A DNA stretch of 64,000 nt, from NCBI GenBank assembly GCA_036898135.1, contig CM072527.1:2979873-3043872 (forward strand). The letters are read 5' to 3'. Source of the stretch: Oncomelania hupensis. Its lineage: Eukaryota > Mollusca > Gastropoda > Littorinimorpha > Pomatiopsidae. Below the pieces are notes generated by a model that did not search any database, was not told the origin of the DNA, and saw nothing but the letters and a program-made list of their open reading frames with translations. This document shows positions 10,801 through 22,447 of this stretch, one piece after another. The position numbers and the translations under genes were made by a program. Each line of letters begins with the position of its first letter. The first letter of the stretch is position 1.

Positions 10801-11680
10801 ATTTTTGAGTCACATGCATAGCAATGTGAGTCTTTGTACTGACCCCATCAAAATTTTTTTTAAAGATTTTCGCAAATCTTTGCGAGATGAGTCCTAAATA
10901 GTACCAAAATGATATTGAAAAAAAATGTCCGTCCATCCAGGTCTGTCTGTGCTATCCTTTAAAGTGGCTAATTACTCAGAGCCTATTTGAACTATCACAA
11001 CCAAACTTTGTAAGATGGTGTATACCCATGAAAACTCAAAAATAATTAGTGAATGAAGGACTCCACTTCAAGGTCAAGGTCAAGGATCATCAGATATTAG
11101 TTAAAAAATTTGAAATTGTTCCCCAAAATATCACTTTTTTATAGATTAATATTGAACAAGATTCTTTGATGCATGAAACATATTAATGGCACACATACTG
11201 TGCAAATTTGGTCAACCTCACTCCAAGGGCAGGCCGGGTCACTGGAGCTGTCCAAAGGTACTTTAAAGTGACCTTGACCCTAAACTATGAGAAATATTCA
11301 GTCCAAACTTGTTGTATTTAGAGATGATAGATTGATCTTTCAGATATATATATATTCTGTTATGGCGTTGGTCTTGTAGGTCAAGGTCAACTTAGGCATT
11401 GCAAAAACATACAAAAAATAGGTCATTGCACAGTGGAATGGCTGTTTATTTAACCCATCTACAGTATGCAACAACATTGGGTTATTTGATCAGATATGCA
11501 TGAGAGATCACGTGAGGGTCAAGATCTTGCCAAGGTCAAGGTCACTTAAGGTCAAGGTCTTTTTTTTTTTTTGGGGGGGGGGGGGGGTGGAGGGGGGAAA
11601 ACAATACAACGTTTGCTGTACTTTATTTGATAGTACATGATTAGTCATCTCAAGGTCAGGAGCATAGAAAGATGCAAGTC
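10801..11680. repeat. Dispersed repeat rich in AAGGTCA motifs
   Basis: Contains GTCCGTCCATCCAGGTCTGT, CTCAGAGCC.ATTTGAACTA-type phrases, and many AAGGTCA or TGACCTT words. These are near 11071-11088, 11262-11280, 11380-11395 and 11517-11560, where CCAAGGTCAAGGTCAC is followed by AAGGTCAAGGTC. Related sequence is at 54030-54220, 55020-55100, 55395-55590 and 57540-57740. Confidence 0.45.
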
Positions 11681-11949
11681 GGTATTACTTTGAATTTTAT
11701 TGCCACCATTTCTTCTTTTTTTTTTCTTCTGGGTACTCATTTTTATGTTAAATATTGCGAGTTCCATGAGGAGCATGTGAGTCATGTGGGCATTGCCCTT
11801 CTAATTATTTATTATTTATTTGATGATTCTATAATGTCGCTCCTAGTCCTGAATTTATTGCTTTGAAGTCTTCTTAGTGTTTGTTTATTTCTGTAATAAT
11901 TACACCTACTGCTACATTTCAAGTCCGCTTTGTGTTTGTTTATTGTGTT

Positions 11950-12318
11950 ATTTATTGATTGAATGGTTATAAAGCACTTTCCCAGCTCAAGAGCTGCTCA
12001 AGGCACTGGCCGATGCAGGCTTTACCTCAAGCCCCTGGGAGCACCCACTTTGCTTCCTTGGTCGCATCGTTTCTGACGACCAGAAAACTGAGCACAGTCG
12101 TGCTTGCTGAATGCACATTATATGTGTAACTGTAGATTATAGTCACACCACACCGAAGCGTATAGGCGACTACTGGTCACATTATTCTGACACCAGCGAA
12201 CCAGTTGATGGTAAGGGGAAAATAATATGGTCACACATTGGCCAATCCGGGATTCGAACCAGGTACCTTTCGGTTACTAGTAAGACGCTCTACCAACTGA
12301 GCTACCCGGCCCCTCCGT
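11950..12318 (-). repeat. tRNA-Thr-like SINE
   Basis: On the minus strand it starts with a tRNA-like head at about 12245-12315: A box TAGCTCAGTTGG, loop sequence CTAGTAA with AGT at the anticodon position, B box GGTTCGAATCC. It runs down to a 3' domain at 11960-12020 reading CTTGAGCAGCTCTTGAGCTG, then GGGAAAGTGCTTTATAACC. The anticodon stem does not pair well, so this is a SINE head rather than a tRNA gene. The head resembles tRNA-Thr(AGT) (inference). Confidence 0.7.
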
Positions 12319-12458
12319 GCACATTTGTATAGCTGGCACTCACTCATTTAGGACACAAGCATCAGGATCTTTCAAATCTGTGCCATAGAATGCATCAGTG
12401 AACAGATTAGACCTCAGTTTATACTCTCATTCGAAGGAGAAGGGAGCGTTTATTATTG

Positions 12459-12464
12459 TTGTTG

Positions 12465-12502
<38 letters not shown>

Positions 12503-12503
12503 G
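12459..12503 (+). repeat. (TTA)n microsatellite
   Basis: TTGTTGTTGTTA passes into about eleven TTA units. Confidence 0.9.
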
Positions 12504-14222
12504 TGTATATTCAATTTCAAGATTTTAACTTTATTATCTCAAACATGAGTAATGGTGACATGATAAGCTGATGGATGAAACAAAACCACTTTGCAAAGTA
12601 AAGCAATAGGCTAATAATTTATATGCACACCATTCACTCCTTCACACAACGGAATATAAATAAATTACAAAAATACGAACGATATGTTTTAAAACTAAAA
12701 TTTCACGTTGATGACGTATTTAATATTGACACTGTCATTATGGTGTAATTTGTTGGCCTTGTAATGAGCTTATGAACCTTGTCTGACTGTTTAGATATTT
12801 TAAGCCTTTTCATTATTGACCCATTATTATGGGGCCAGGATTCAGTGTAAGTTTTTCCTACTAGATCTTTACTATCAATTGTGAGTTTTATTTATCTGCG
12901 GTTTTTAAAACTATAAAAGGCCATGAAGAATAAGACATGAGCACATCTAAACACTTGTAAAAGCACGAAAACTTTGGTTTATCCCAAAATCCTTTCAAGT
13001 ATAACATAATTTAACAGCAACGTTTTTTAAAATTATTAATTAATTATTTTTACTATTAAACTTTTTGCCATTTTGTTTTTCTCTGATGTTCACTCAGTCT
13101 GCCTTCGTTTTAACATAAGGAGAAATTAATGACATAATTATATGAAAATGGTACATTCCTTTTGTTGTTTTTATATGAAAAATTAAAATAATTTTTATTC
13201 ATGTCTTTGTACATAAATAATGTTGAAGCAGTCTTTATACAAATTTTAAAAAAAAATTTAAGGCATTAAAAATATCCTGTAACTGTCGAGGACACTAGTA
13301 TTAGACGATGTTTGTGACTCGATACAGAATATAGATTAATTAAAATTATAAAATTTGCATGTTTGTAGTGTTTGAGATATAAACATGAGTGTGCTTTTGT
13401 TCACGTAAATCAATTAAAATTTATGATTTTGTGTGAAGATATTGCGTGTCAGTGTGTTTTAAAACGGATGCGAGTGCCCCTCCTATCCTTCCCCTTACCT
13501 CTCCTCGTTCCCACCATTCTCCCCCCCCCCTCTCCATCCCCTTACCTCTCCTCGTTTCCACCATTCTCCCCATCCCCCCTCCCTCCACACACGCACACAA
13601 AAGACAAGTAATTCAAAGCTATTCTCAGACACGGACGCCCATAGACCTTAGCAAAACTTTAAATCGTTCAAATCTGCTGCTGTAATTTCACATCTGAAAA
13701 AGCCCTGAGTTTGGGATCGGCAATTTCTTGGTAGCAATCGTCCTGGCAGTGTTTAACTTGCCCCTTGCATCGAAGGTCCTTGAGCAAGTAACATGTATGG
13801 TAGCTGTAGTGTATGGGCAAAACAGGCTGTGAAGCCTTTCTGAATGCCTTTTCGTTGATTCGGCATTTGACTGTGGAAAAACCATAGTAATTAATGGAGC
13901 ATGTCTAACTGATTCTTAATGAATCGGCGATTTTTGCATGTTTTAAGTTAAAAGGGGAGGTTATTCCAATGAGTTGCAGCTCGTTTAAAAAATGAAAACT
14001 TTCTTCAGTTAGTATTGCTGTTTAAAAAAAAAAAAGTCCTTTGGACATGCGCGTAGTATTGTGTTGAGTGTTTACAGAAGTCATGCCGACTTAAAAGTAA
14101 ACCAGTTCATGATATTCGATGTTTGAGTTAAACCACCCTTGATCCTACGTCCACACAGAGAATTTAGGCCAATGCTGAAGTCTTTTCAGTATAAGTCATA
14201 CATTATTTCTGCAACCTGCAAC
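12504..14222. other. Stretch with no recognised gene
   Basis: AT-rich, except for a C-rich low-complexity tract at 13475-13600 (CTCCTCGTTCCCACCATTCT repeated). Short open frames across that tract are compositional. Nothing else recognised. Confidence 0.4.
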
Positions 14223-14234
14223 ACTTCCTTTAAT

Positions 14235-17116
14235 GCCCCCGTGGGGGTGCCGGGGGTTTCAGTATAAATAGCATCCCCACTTTCTGGAAATTCAGTATTG
14301 CTAATATTCAAAAGAAGAAGATCCGTTGGATCTCATTTTTGATATGATGATGATGGTCATTGTTGTCAGGGTGGCGACGTGGTGATCGTCCTTAACGCTC
14401 ATGCAATAGGACGTTAAGCATCGTTTTCCGGAAATTCAGTGCTTTAAATTCTCACTGTCACTGTCTTTCTCCTTTGTTCTTTCTCATTCCTACTCTGTTC
14501 TATCAATCTTCTATACTATCTTTTTCTTCGCTAGACCAGTCACCTACCGTTTTTCTTGAAAACTCTTCCGGGACAAAACTCCTCAATTGTGTGTGTCGCG
14601 TCACCCGAGCAGGTTCCGCGACGTTCAGCTCAACAACGAGTGTAAGGAATAGAAACTCAAACAAAAGAAACTAACACAAAATGCCAGATGAACAATCACA
14701 CTCTTTTATTCAACAAGGGCACACACACTCACAGGATAAATGGGACACTAAACCACCCTCAACCCCTATCAAGAACCCCAACCCAGTATTTACTAAACAA
14801 TTACCTCCCTTGTCTAACTGAAAACCCCAGAACTATACACAAACAGAATGCCCACAACAATATGCAACAATAGTGACAATCAATTAAATTTCAGATAAAT
14901 ACAATTCAAAGTTGAATCCACAATCAGAAAAATCTTAAAATTCAATCGTATGGAATTAGCTAGCTTTACAGTTCAGAATCACTGTTCGTAACCTAACTAT
15001 CTATTAACTGAGCTCGGAGTACACTACAGCAGTTAATTACTCAGATAAAGAAAGTGATTTACACTAGATATGTTTTTAGGTGTGTGAGGTGCGAATCTGT
15101 ATGTGTGTGGATGCGGTGTAGCTGGGGTCCTGTAGCCAATGGAAACTTCGTCCGAAGCAACGGCAGGTCCAGGCGGTGATGGAGGGTCACACCCAGCAGC
15201 GGCGCCGATAACCAAAGGGGGACGTAACGGTGGTGGCGGTGAGCCCAGGCAACATCCACAACTCCCAGCGGCAAAGGTAGAGGTCTCCGAGCTGACGTAC
15301 ACACGGCACAGTGGTACAGCAGCGATACGTAGGAATCGTAGAATTATACCAGTGGTAGTGGCATAACAGTTGGGGTAGCAGTAGACAACACAAAAGATAA
15401 CAGCGATGGCAAAAGTGGAAAAGCCCAATCTGTGGACAAATAAAGAGTCTCACTAGTTCGTCCACAAAAACTTAAACACTTCATAACAGAATACGCCTTT
15501 CGCTGTCCGCCATCTTGACCTGTTTATACATGCATCTCAAAAACACAATGTACTTCTTAATTCTATAATTTATCTCTTTCATGACACATGGTCGTTTATA
15601 TAAATATACATAATTATTACAATTGCACTCCAAGTCACACAATAGCGATTCGTCTCATCCACGCTTCCATCTTCATCACCCCTCGCTACGTTATAGTACA
15701 TTATGATTATCTCCCTTCATTCACAATCATCTCTATCACGCTATAATACAAACACACTTCCCTCATATTCATCATCTTCATCACCCCTCTCCAACACAGT
15801 ACATTGTCTCCCTTCCTTCACATTCATCACCCCTCTCTCTCTCCCTCTAACATGCATGCTTCATTGTCACCCTTTGACCCACTTTGGCAACAACAGCAAC
15901 GACATTATTTATACACACATTTAACCAGAAAATCACATGAAAATCATATAAAATCAATAAACTACTATTTATCAAAATACATCCCATTCCCCCTCATTCA
16001 CCATCATTCATTCACGTACGCAGACTCTGAGCACAGCCACTAAGGAAAAGAATTGCAGGGTTTACACTCACCTTTTAGTCCTCGGCTTGTGATACACAGA
16101 TGCACGTACACTGCACAACACAACACTATACAACACACACAGTACAGCACACACTGGTTATTAGTCTGAGAGTTCAAGTTCATTTCCTGGCTAATGCTTA
16201 GCTATGCATTGGAACATCTCAATACTTGCGAAGTACTTGAGCATTGGCAGGTGCCCAATCGAGGGTCACACAGCCTTAGAACTGAACTCTACACCTATAC
16301 TTCTCAATAGATGGCAGTCACAGTCCTCCCACTACAGACTTTTTAACATCCTTGTCCCGACGAGGGCAACAAGACCTTGGGTGGTTCGAAACACAACGAA
16401 CAAATATTCTTACAGAAGACGTACTCTAACCCGACACACAGTCACAACGTTACTTCTGTCAAAAAGACCGACTGCTTGCAAAAGCAACCAAAATGACTCT
16501 GCTAACTAAATCACATACCAACACACAGGACAACATCGAGTCGAGCTCAGTAACCCAGTTTCCTCATTCATGCATTTTGCTCCTTGCGTTAATCACGTGA
16601 AACCCATACTTACTTATCTTTCATACGCAGTAAAAGAAACTGCCGATCGACTATGTACATTGTATCGCTAGAGATGTGCAACTCTGCACAATATATACTA
16701 TCTCTAGTACGTGCTGAAAACTCGTGTCGTCACAGTGTGTGAGGTCTGTTGGATCAGTTTGGGAATATTGCATGCTTTCTGCCGAACGGTCCTTGGGGCT
16801 TCCTATGATGTTATTATTTGACAATGTAGGCATTTTATATGTATGTGTTTTGTTGATATTGTATAATGATATTTGTATTCTATTTTGGTTTTGTAAACGG
16901 GGGTTCGATAAATTAGAGTATAGCCTCAGCGTCCCCTGCGTGGGATGTCTTTATTGTAAAGTGACCAGCTGGTCGAGTGCGTTCATTGTCACCACTAGGG
17001 TTGTTTCGGCAGATCTTTTATGAGGATCAGGGGTGAGTCCTCTTTCACTTCTCTGGTCCTGATTTGGCTCGGAAGAGTCCGCTGGACCTAAAGCAATAAC
17101 CATGTAATGTAATGTA
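14235..17116 (+). mobile_element. '580-bp hairpin retroposon' copy 5, split by a 2.1-kb insertion
   Basis: A perfect 12-bp duplication ACTTCCTTTAAT (14223-14234 and 17117-17128) flanks the whole block. The 5' part (14235-14593) has the CCCCCGTGGGGGTGCCGGGG hairpin and a short internal insertion at about 14300-14420. The 3' part resumes at 16735 with GTGTGTGAGGTCTGTTGG and ends AAGCAATAACCATGTAATGT. The material between belongs to a later insertion. Confidence 0.8.
14594..16734 (-). mobile_element. 2.14-kb TG...CA insertion, probable solo LTR
   Basis: Starts TGTCGCGTCACC and ends GTCGTCACA, flanked by the 5-bp direct repeat GTGTG (14589-14593 and 16735-16739). TG...CA ends with a 5-bp duplication are the signature of LTR retrotransposon integration. 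Orientation is inferred as minus: on that strand a TATAAA (about 15523-15528) precedes CAAGATGGCGGACAG (about 15506-15520, a YY1-type motif), and an AATAAAAG poly(A)-type signal lies near 14704-14711. No gag or pol is present. Open frames inside (for example 15033-15428 on the minus strand) look non-coding. Confidence 0.6.
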
Positions 17117-17159
17117 ACTTCCTTTAATAGAGTATCAGACTATCTGTACACATCCACCC

Positions 17160-17462
17160 AGAGTGGTGCAGTAGCGCAGAGGTTTGGGCGCACACTAGAT
17201 AGTGGGACCTGTTAGTGCTTGGATGGTTGACCATGCTTGGAAGGCAACACTAGAACAACAACCAAAGAATGAAACAAGCACACAACAACACACGACCAGT
17301 CTCCCCAGCTGTCAACAGGCACCTGGCTCACTTTACAACCCAGGAAAGTATAAAGCAACGAAGTAGAGGAGATGCGCGGTCTCCGCCCTTATGAAGCTGG
17401 CCCAGAGAAAGGAGATGTCTCACCCACTGCATTGCGATGCGCAGGCTCCTGACTCAAGAACT
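17160..17462 (+). repeat. Divergent copy of the tRNA/5S-like SINE
   Basis: Contains TGCAGTAGCGCAGAGGTTTG, then CTGTTAGTGCTTGGATGG (5S-like) and TATGAAGCTGGCCCAGAGAA, in the same order as the copies at 54414 and 57225. It is older or a different subfamily. A poly-G/poly-C low-complexity tract follows at 17463-17645. Confidence 0.6.
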
Positions 17463-17718
17463 TGGGGGGGGGGGGGAGGAGGGGGGGGCACAGGTCCATG
17501 TTTCTTCGGGTCTATATTGCTACAAGTAGTAGTTCTCAATCTCCCAAATCTACCTTGCTACAGGTCTTTGTTCCTTCAGAGCCAAGCCACCTCCCACCCC
17601 CTTTCTCCCCTCCCCCAAAGTCTATTTCACCCCCCCCCCCCACCACCACCAACCCCATACATGTTTTAGATCATACAGTAATTGGTGTCTAATAAAGTAA
17701 TATTTCGGTAATTTTCAA

Positions 17719-17727
17719 ACGCGCGCG

Positions 17728-17780
<53 letters not shown>
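17719..17780 (+). repeat. (CG)n(CA)n microsatellite
   Basis: About 8 CG units run directly into about 22 AC units. Confidence 0.95.
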
Positions 17781-17789
17781 TCCCAATAT

Positions 17790-18830
17790 CACGTGGAGAG
17801 ATCCTGGAAAAACACAGACCTCTAAAGCCTTGTAGGAACATAAATATGGGGGAAATTACATATCTGGGGGACATATATCTGGGCTGACACATTTTTAACG
17901 GGTGATTTTTTTTCTTTCTCGCTTATATGCATCACTTTCACACTGCAGGACATTCAAATAAAAGTTCCACACATGAAGCAAGTCGTGCAGTTTATTCATT
18001 ATTTAGTTCTTTAGGACTGTCTTTTCCATCGATAGGATAAGATAAAGATGATCTAAATCAAAAGTACTGCAACAGTTCAATTATTTTCACAAACACACGT
18101 CAGTCAACGATTTATAATCTTTTACTAACCAACAAACAGCAAAGTAACAATTGTTCATATAACTTCTTATAATCACTTTATAATAGATTTCAGTGGCGTT
18201 CTCAAAGAGCATGAATAATTACTTTCAAAATGAAAAAAATATTTGGATAAGTTATTGAGAACAAAGTTGGTTTTAAAACCCCTTTGAGGGATTCCACTTA
18301 AAACAAAATGTACTTGGCGTATAGGATGAGTCTATTTGAACTAGTGTGCTTGGGCCAAATAAAAACTATGATATTGATATGATAAGAACATTGCCATTAG
18401 AACCCCATGACATTAATTTGATGTGCTAACTTCAGTGTGAGACGATGTCAAAGTTTTCTTTAAATCAAAATAAATGACTTTACTTCTCTTTCACCTATCC
18501 CATAATCTCAATTAGTTGCTTCAAATAAGATTTTTTTTTTAAAAATAGTTTCCGAAATCCATAATTTAAAAAACCAACAATTTATGAGGTGCAATACTAA
18601 ATTACAACATCTCGATCTCCCTAAACCCTAAAGCAATTTGCATTGAATACAGACGGCGTGTTCAAAGTAAGCCTACAGATTATAGGCTAGCCAGCCTCAC
18701 CAAGCAATCTTGGTATCAGAGACTGCTGAAGAATACACCGAATCAAGCATTATTATTCTCGATAGATCTTTGACAACCAGTTTGCTTACGCTTAGCACTA
18801 CAGCACACCTCAGGCAATTTTTAAAAGACG
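17790..18830. other. Downstream flank of gene 1, no recognised gene
   Basis: AT-rich DNA without exon-like structure or a repeat family I recognise. Confidence 0.4.
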
Positions 18831-18833
18831 GAG

Positions 18834-18839
18834 TTTATT
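18834..18839 (-). promoter_or_regulatory. Poly(A) signal AATAAA overlapping the gene 1 stop codon
   Basis: The end of the frame reads TCC AAA TAA A, so AATAAA includes the stop codon. No other AATAAA was noticed in the next 50 bases, which implies a 3' UTR of only a few tens of bases if this signal is used. Confidence 0.5.
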
Positions 18840-19189
18840 TGGAGCAGACGACGCAAGTGATCACCTTTCCATCATTGTAAGGTGGACAAGGGAGAGAACC
18901 GCATGATGCAATCGTGTACATGAAGTAATTTCCGTCGCCTCGTTCCATCAAAGTTCCTTGTATTCCTTCAGGATAGCTGTCTGCGCACAGGAAATCAGAC
19001 TGAGTAGGGAAATAATTGTCGGTGGAGACGATGTGACCCGTGTATTGAAGTGTCCACCCGGGAAGACAATGTTTGGTTCCAGGGATCATGATGGTGAGGC
19101 TTTTTTGAACGCTGCATACTGCACAAGGGACGTCTGCCGCATTATGGCCTGGGACGTACCATTCTGTCCCATAGATCGCGTTCGCGAAT
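18835..19189 (-). CDS. Short-chain collagen C4-like secreted protein, gene 1, exon 5 (last)
   Basis: This 355-nt exon follows acceptor TTACCTTGCCAG on the minus strand and ends in TAA. It encodes the C-terminal cysteine-rich half of the domain: GTEWYVPGHNAADVPCAVCS, then IMIPGTKHCLPGWTLQYTGH, SDFLCADSYPEG, and finally SCGSLPCPPYNDGK and TCVVCSK. The DVPCAVC, PGW and CGSLPCPPY motifs characterise the non-collagenous domain of sponge short-chain collagen C4 and its many molluscan relatives, which are secreted proteins of unknown function. Eight cysteines are visible. Exon length and 5' phase (one base completing a split Gly codon) are identical to the paralogue at 58342-58696, and the two are clearly homologous along their length. 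Confidence 0.9.
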
Positions 19190-19289
19190 CTGGCAAGGTA
19201 AGAACAAACCATGGATCACTGTTTTGACAAAGTCAACTTCACCCAGCGAAGTTGAGCATCTCAAAGGACCTCTCACTAGTCTCAGCGGC

Positions 19290-19365
19290 TGTTGACAAGA
19301 TACAATACAATACAGTACAATACAATACAAAACAATACAATACAATAAACAATACAATACAATAT
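19290..19365 (+). repeat. (ACAAT)n pentanucleotide repeat
   Basis: About twelve ACAAT units with small interruptions, lying in intron 4 of gene 1. Confidence 0.85.
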
Positions 19366-19509
19366 AGTACATCTTTGTTGTCCAACTTTTACAATACATA
19401 CAAACGGAAAATTGCCTTTGCCTAAAATAAAAAAAAAGAACTCTTACAACAGCCCTATGACTCAGCTGGAAACATTCTTTCTCCTTCGCTCTTCCTTCCT
19501 GTTTCGCTA

Positions 19510-19511
<2 letters not shown>

Positions 19512-19562
<51 letters not shown>
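19512..19562 (+). repeat. (CT)n microsatellite
   Basis: About 25 perfect CT units, in intron 4 of gene 1. Confidence 0.95.
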
Positions 19563-19565
<3 letters not shown>

Positions 19566-20099
19566 TCCAATGTACTTCCATGATTCCTCCGCAATCTGTT
19601 CAAAAGGAACATTTTTTACCGCTCACTGTTGACATATACCTAACGTTTGTGTGATCATCTATTCTGTGTGACAACAATTTCTGTTTGAAAAATTTGTGAA
19701 ACACTGGACGTCAAAAACGTGACGCTTTTTTTCCCCGAAGATATACGATTTGCTGGTTTTGCCCTTTAGAATATTGAGACGACAACTTCCATTTTTCTTC
19801 CATTGTTGCCATGCAGTAACGGTGCCTTTCGTTTTGGTCAGTTTCCATCAGTGTGTGAATCCTCTGAATCGTGCAATTTAGTCTAATTATTTTCATACAT
19901 GATCTCCGTAAAAACACTCAGTCTTCTGATTATATTCATCGATGTTATTTTGTTTCCAAAAGGCACTGTTGTCATGAACACCGTCACCACCCACCCCATC
20001 ACCCATCCTTACCTCTCCCCTCCTCCCTCCCTCCCTCGTCTCTTATTCGTTAGCAAGTGTCTGATTTTATTTTGTATGAAGCCGGATGTTTAGAATGAA

Positions 20100-20185
20100 T
20101 GCGTGAGTACTGCGCTTTGAACTGATATTGTTCATTGGGAAAAAGCGCTATATAAATATCCTTATTATTATTATTTTTATTTATT
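20100..20185 (+). repeat. SINE 3'-domain remnant
   Basis: CTGCGCTTTGAACTGATATT, then TTGGGAAAAAGCGCTATATA and an ATT-rich tail. This is the conserved 3' domain also seen at 35150 and 11960. No tRNA-like head is visible upstream. Confidence 0.5.
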
Positions 20186-20236
20186 ATGAACATATACAAT
20201 TTATGCATTGACAAATAATGTTTTCCTATCATATTT

Positions 20237-20817
20237 AAAATCCCCGTTGGGGTGCTGGGGGTTTCAGTATAAATAGTATCCCCACTTTCTGAAAAGTTAG
20301 TTCTTTAAATTCCCACTGTCGCCGTCTTTCTCATTTGCTCTTTCTCATTCCTGCTCTGTTCTATCAATCTGCTATACTATCTTCTTCTTCGCTAGACCAG
20401 TCACCTACCTTTTTTCTTGAAAATTCTTTCGGGACAAGACTCCTTATTTGTGTGTGAGGTCTGTTGGATCAGCTTGGGAATATTGGACGCTTTCTGCCAG
20501 GTGGTCACTAGGGCTTCCTATGATGTTATTATTTAGCAGTGTAGGCATTTTATATGTATGTGTTTTGTTGATAATTTATAATGATGTTTGTATTCTATTT
20601 TGTTTTTGTAAACGGGGGTTCGATAAATTAGAGTACAGCCTCAGCGTCCCCTGCGTGGGATGTCTTTATTGTAAAGTGACTGGCTGGTGGAGAGCTTTCA
20701 GTTTTACCACTAGGGTTGTTTCAGCAGATCTTTTATGCAGATCAGGGATTGTCCGGTCCTGATGTGGCTCGGATGAGTCCGCTGGACCTAAAGCAATAAT
20801 CATGTAATGTAATGTAG
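20237..20817 (+). mobile_element. '580-bp hairpin retroposon' copy 6
   Basis: Full-length 581-bp copy running from CCCCGTTGGGGTGCTGGGGG and GTATAAATAGTATCCCCAC to AAGCAATAATCATGTAATGT. It is flanked by TCATATTT (20229-20236 and 20818-20825). A 104-codon open frame at 20448-20762 recurs in other young copies but resembles no known protein. Confidence 0.8.
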
Positions 20818-22170
20818 TCATATTTGAACAAGCTAAAGTTATTCCGATTTTTAAGTCTGATGATGATAGTTCTAACCCATCAAATTATAGACCCATTTTA
20901 ATTCTTTCTATCATACCTAAACCGCTTGAAAAACACATTAACAACCATATTCTAGACCATTTTACACAAAAAAACAACCTGTTACATGAAAATCAATCTG
21001 TCTTCAGAGCTAAGCATTCTTGTCATACATCTCTTACATCTATGATCGAGCAATGGCTTCATACTATTAATGAGCACACATTTTCTGGAGCATCATTCGT
21101 TGACTTCGCAAAAGCTTTTGATGTAATTGACCATGACCTTCTATTACGAAAATTACAGTTATAGGGCATTAGCTTTAAATCGCTTGATCTTCTAAAATCT
21201 TTCATTTCTGACAGAGAGCAGTGCGTTTTCATTAATAACCAAAAATCACAGTTTGAGGTTGCTACTACTGTAGTACCTGAAGGATCGATCTTAGGGCCTT
21301 TATTATTTTCTGTCTATATAAATGATCTTCCCCTTCATATTTCTACTTCTTGTGAACACTTTGCTGATGAAACCACATTACATTCGAAGGATACAGAAAT
21401 ACGCAATTTAGCCTGCTCTTTACAAATAGTGGCAAATGAACTACAGGAATGGGCTGAATTTAATCACATGACGCTTAATCCAGACAAAACTAAATCCATG
21501 CTAATTACGACTAGACAAAAAAGACAAAGTTCTCCCTCCCTTAAAGCTTTGCAACAAAACAGTTGAAGAAGTACAATGCCATAAACTTCTTAGCGTGACA
21601 TTAGACAATAATTTGTCTTAGTTGCAACATATTTTAAATGTTAGTAGAACTATCTCCAGAAGGACTTGTCAATTATCAAGGATTAAGCAGTACTTAAATC
21701 TGCAGTCTCGTAAAATATTCTATTTGGGAAATATTCAACCATTTATTGATTATTCTTCAACTATTTGGGATTCTGCTAGTAGCAATGCCATGAAGCCTTT
21801 ATTTAGGATCCACAAACGTGCAATTAAAATGCTTATTCTTAAAAACAAAATATCTCTGAATTATTATAAATAGATCAACATACTACCTCTTGCCAACAGA
21901 TTAAAATTTAATAAAGGAATTTTTATGCACAAGAGCCTTTCTGGTAATACACCCCCTATCTTTCATCTCTTTTTTCCATAAAAACTGTCAGATTTTCTAG
22001 CAAACTAAATATCCAATTTCCAAGAATTAATCTGTTTAAAACCAGTCTGTCATATTCAGGTTCCACTTTATGGAATAACTTTCCAGAAGTTCTCCGCAGT
22101 GCAGTCACTAAATACACATCATTTAGAAACCATCTTTTACAGCACATTAAAAGTAGTTATTGATTATATT
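20818..22170 (+). pseudogene. CR1/jockey-like LINE reverse transcriptase, inactivated
   Basis: The forward strand carries RT motifs in order: NPSNYRPILILSIIPKPLEK (block 1), SFVDFAKAFDVIDHDLLLRK (block A/3, first catalytic Asp), GSILGPLLFSVYINDLP, then FADETTLHS. The last is the catalytic block, where FADD is expected and the second Asp is Glu. NPDKTKSMLITTRQKRQ follows. A stop interrupts the frame at about 21163, with further frame changes near 21560-21620. The C-terminal thumb region (21622-22140) ends near a TTATTG-rich tail. It is clearly dead. Clade assignment is inferred from motif style only. It lies in intron 4 of gene 1, opposite to that gene. Confidence 0.8.
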
Positions 22171-22203
22171 GTTCCATTATGATGCTATTGTTATAAAGTT
22201 ATT

Positions 22204-22314
22204 GCTAATCGTGGCTCAGTGAATTAGTCGCCGGTTTCCTATGCCGAAGGTCGCTGGTTCGATTCCCGTTAGAAGCGAACGTATGCGACTTAGGTACGAG
22301 ACTATTGAGGTCAC

Positions 22315-22350
<36 letters not shown>

Positions 22351-22400
22351 CCTTCAGTAATGGTACTGGACGCAGTCAGTATAAAAATTTCAACAAATAA
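22204..22400 (+). repeat. tRNA-headed SINE with GC-rich central domain
   Basis: A-box-like GTGGCTCAGTGAATTAG (22211-22227) and B box GGTTCGATTCC (22256-22266) form a tRNA-like head. It is followed by GTTTCCTCCGGGCACTCCGG and TTTCCTCC, a block I recognise as recurring in invertebrate SINEs. The tail is A-rich (AACAAATAAAAATTCG). The exact superfamily is not asserted. Confidence 0.65.
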
Positions 22401-22447
22401 AAATTCGATTTTCTTTCCGTCTTCCAATAGCGATTTCCCTGCCTTTA

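Noticed and set aside
12245..12315. tRNA gene (Thr-like) on the minus strand
   Set aside because: A and B boxes are good but the anticodon stem does not pair, and the sequence continues into a SINE body.
15033..15428. 131-codon minus-strand frame with a hydrophobic N-terminus
   Set aside because: Lies in the 2.1-kb LTR-like insertion; Pro/Cys-rich composition looks accidental and no family is recognised.
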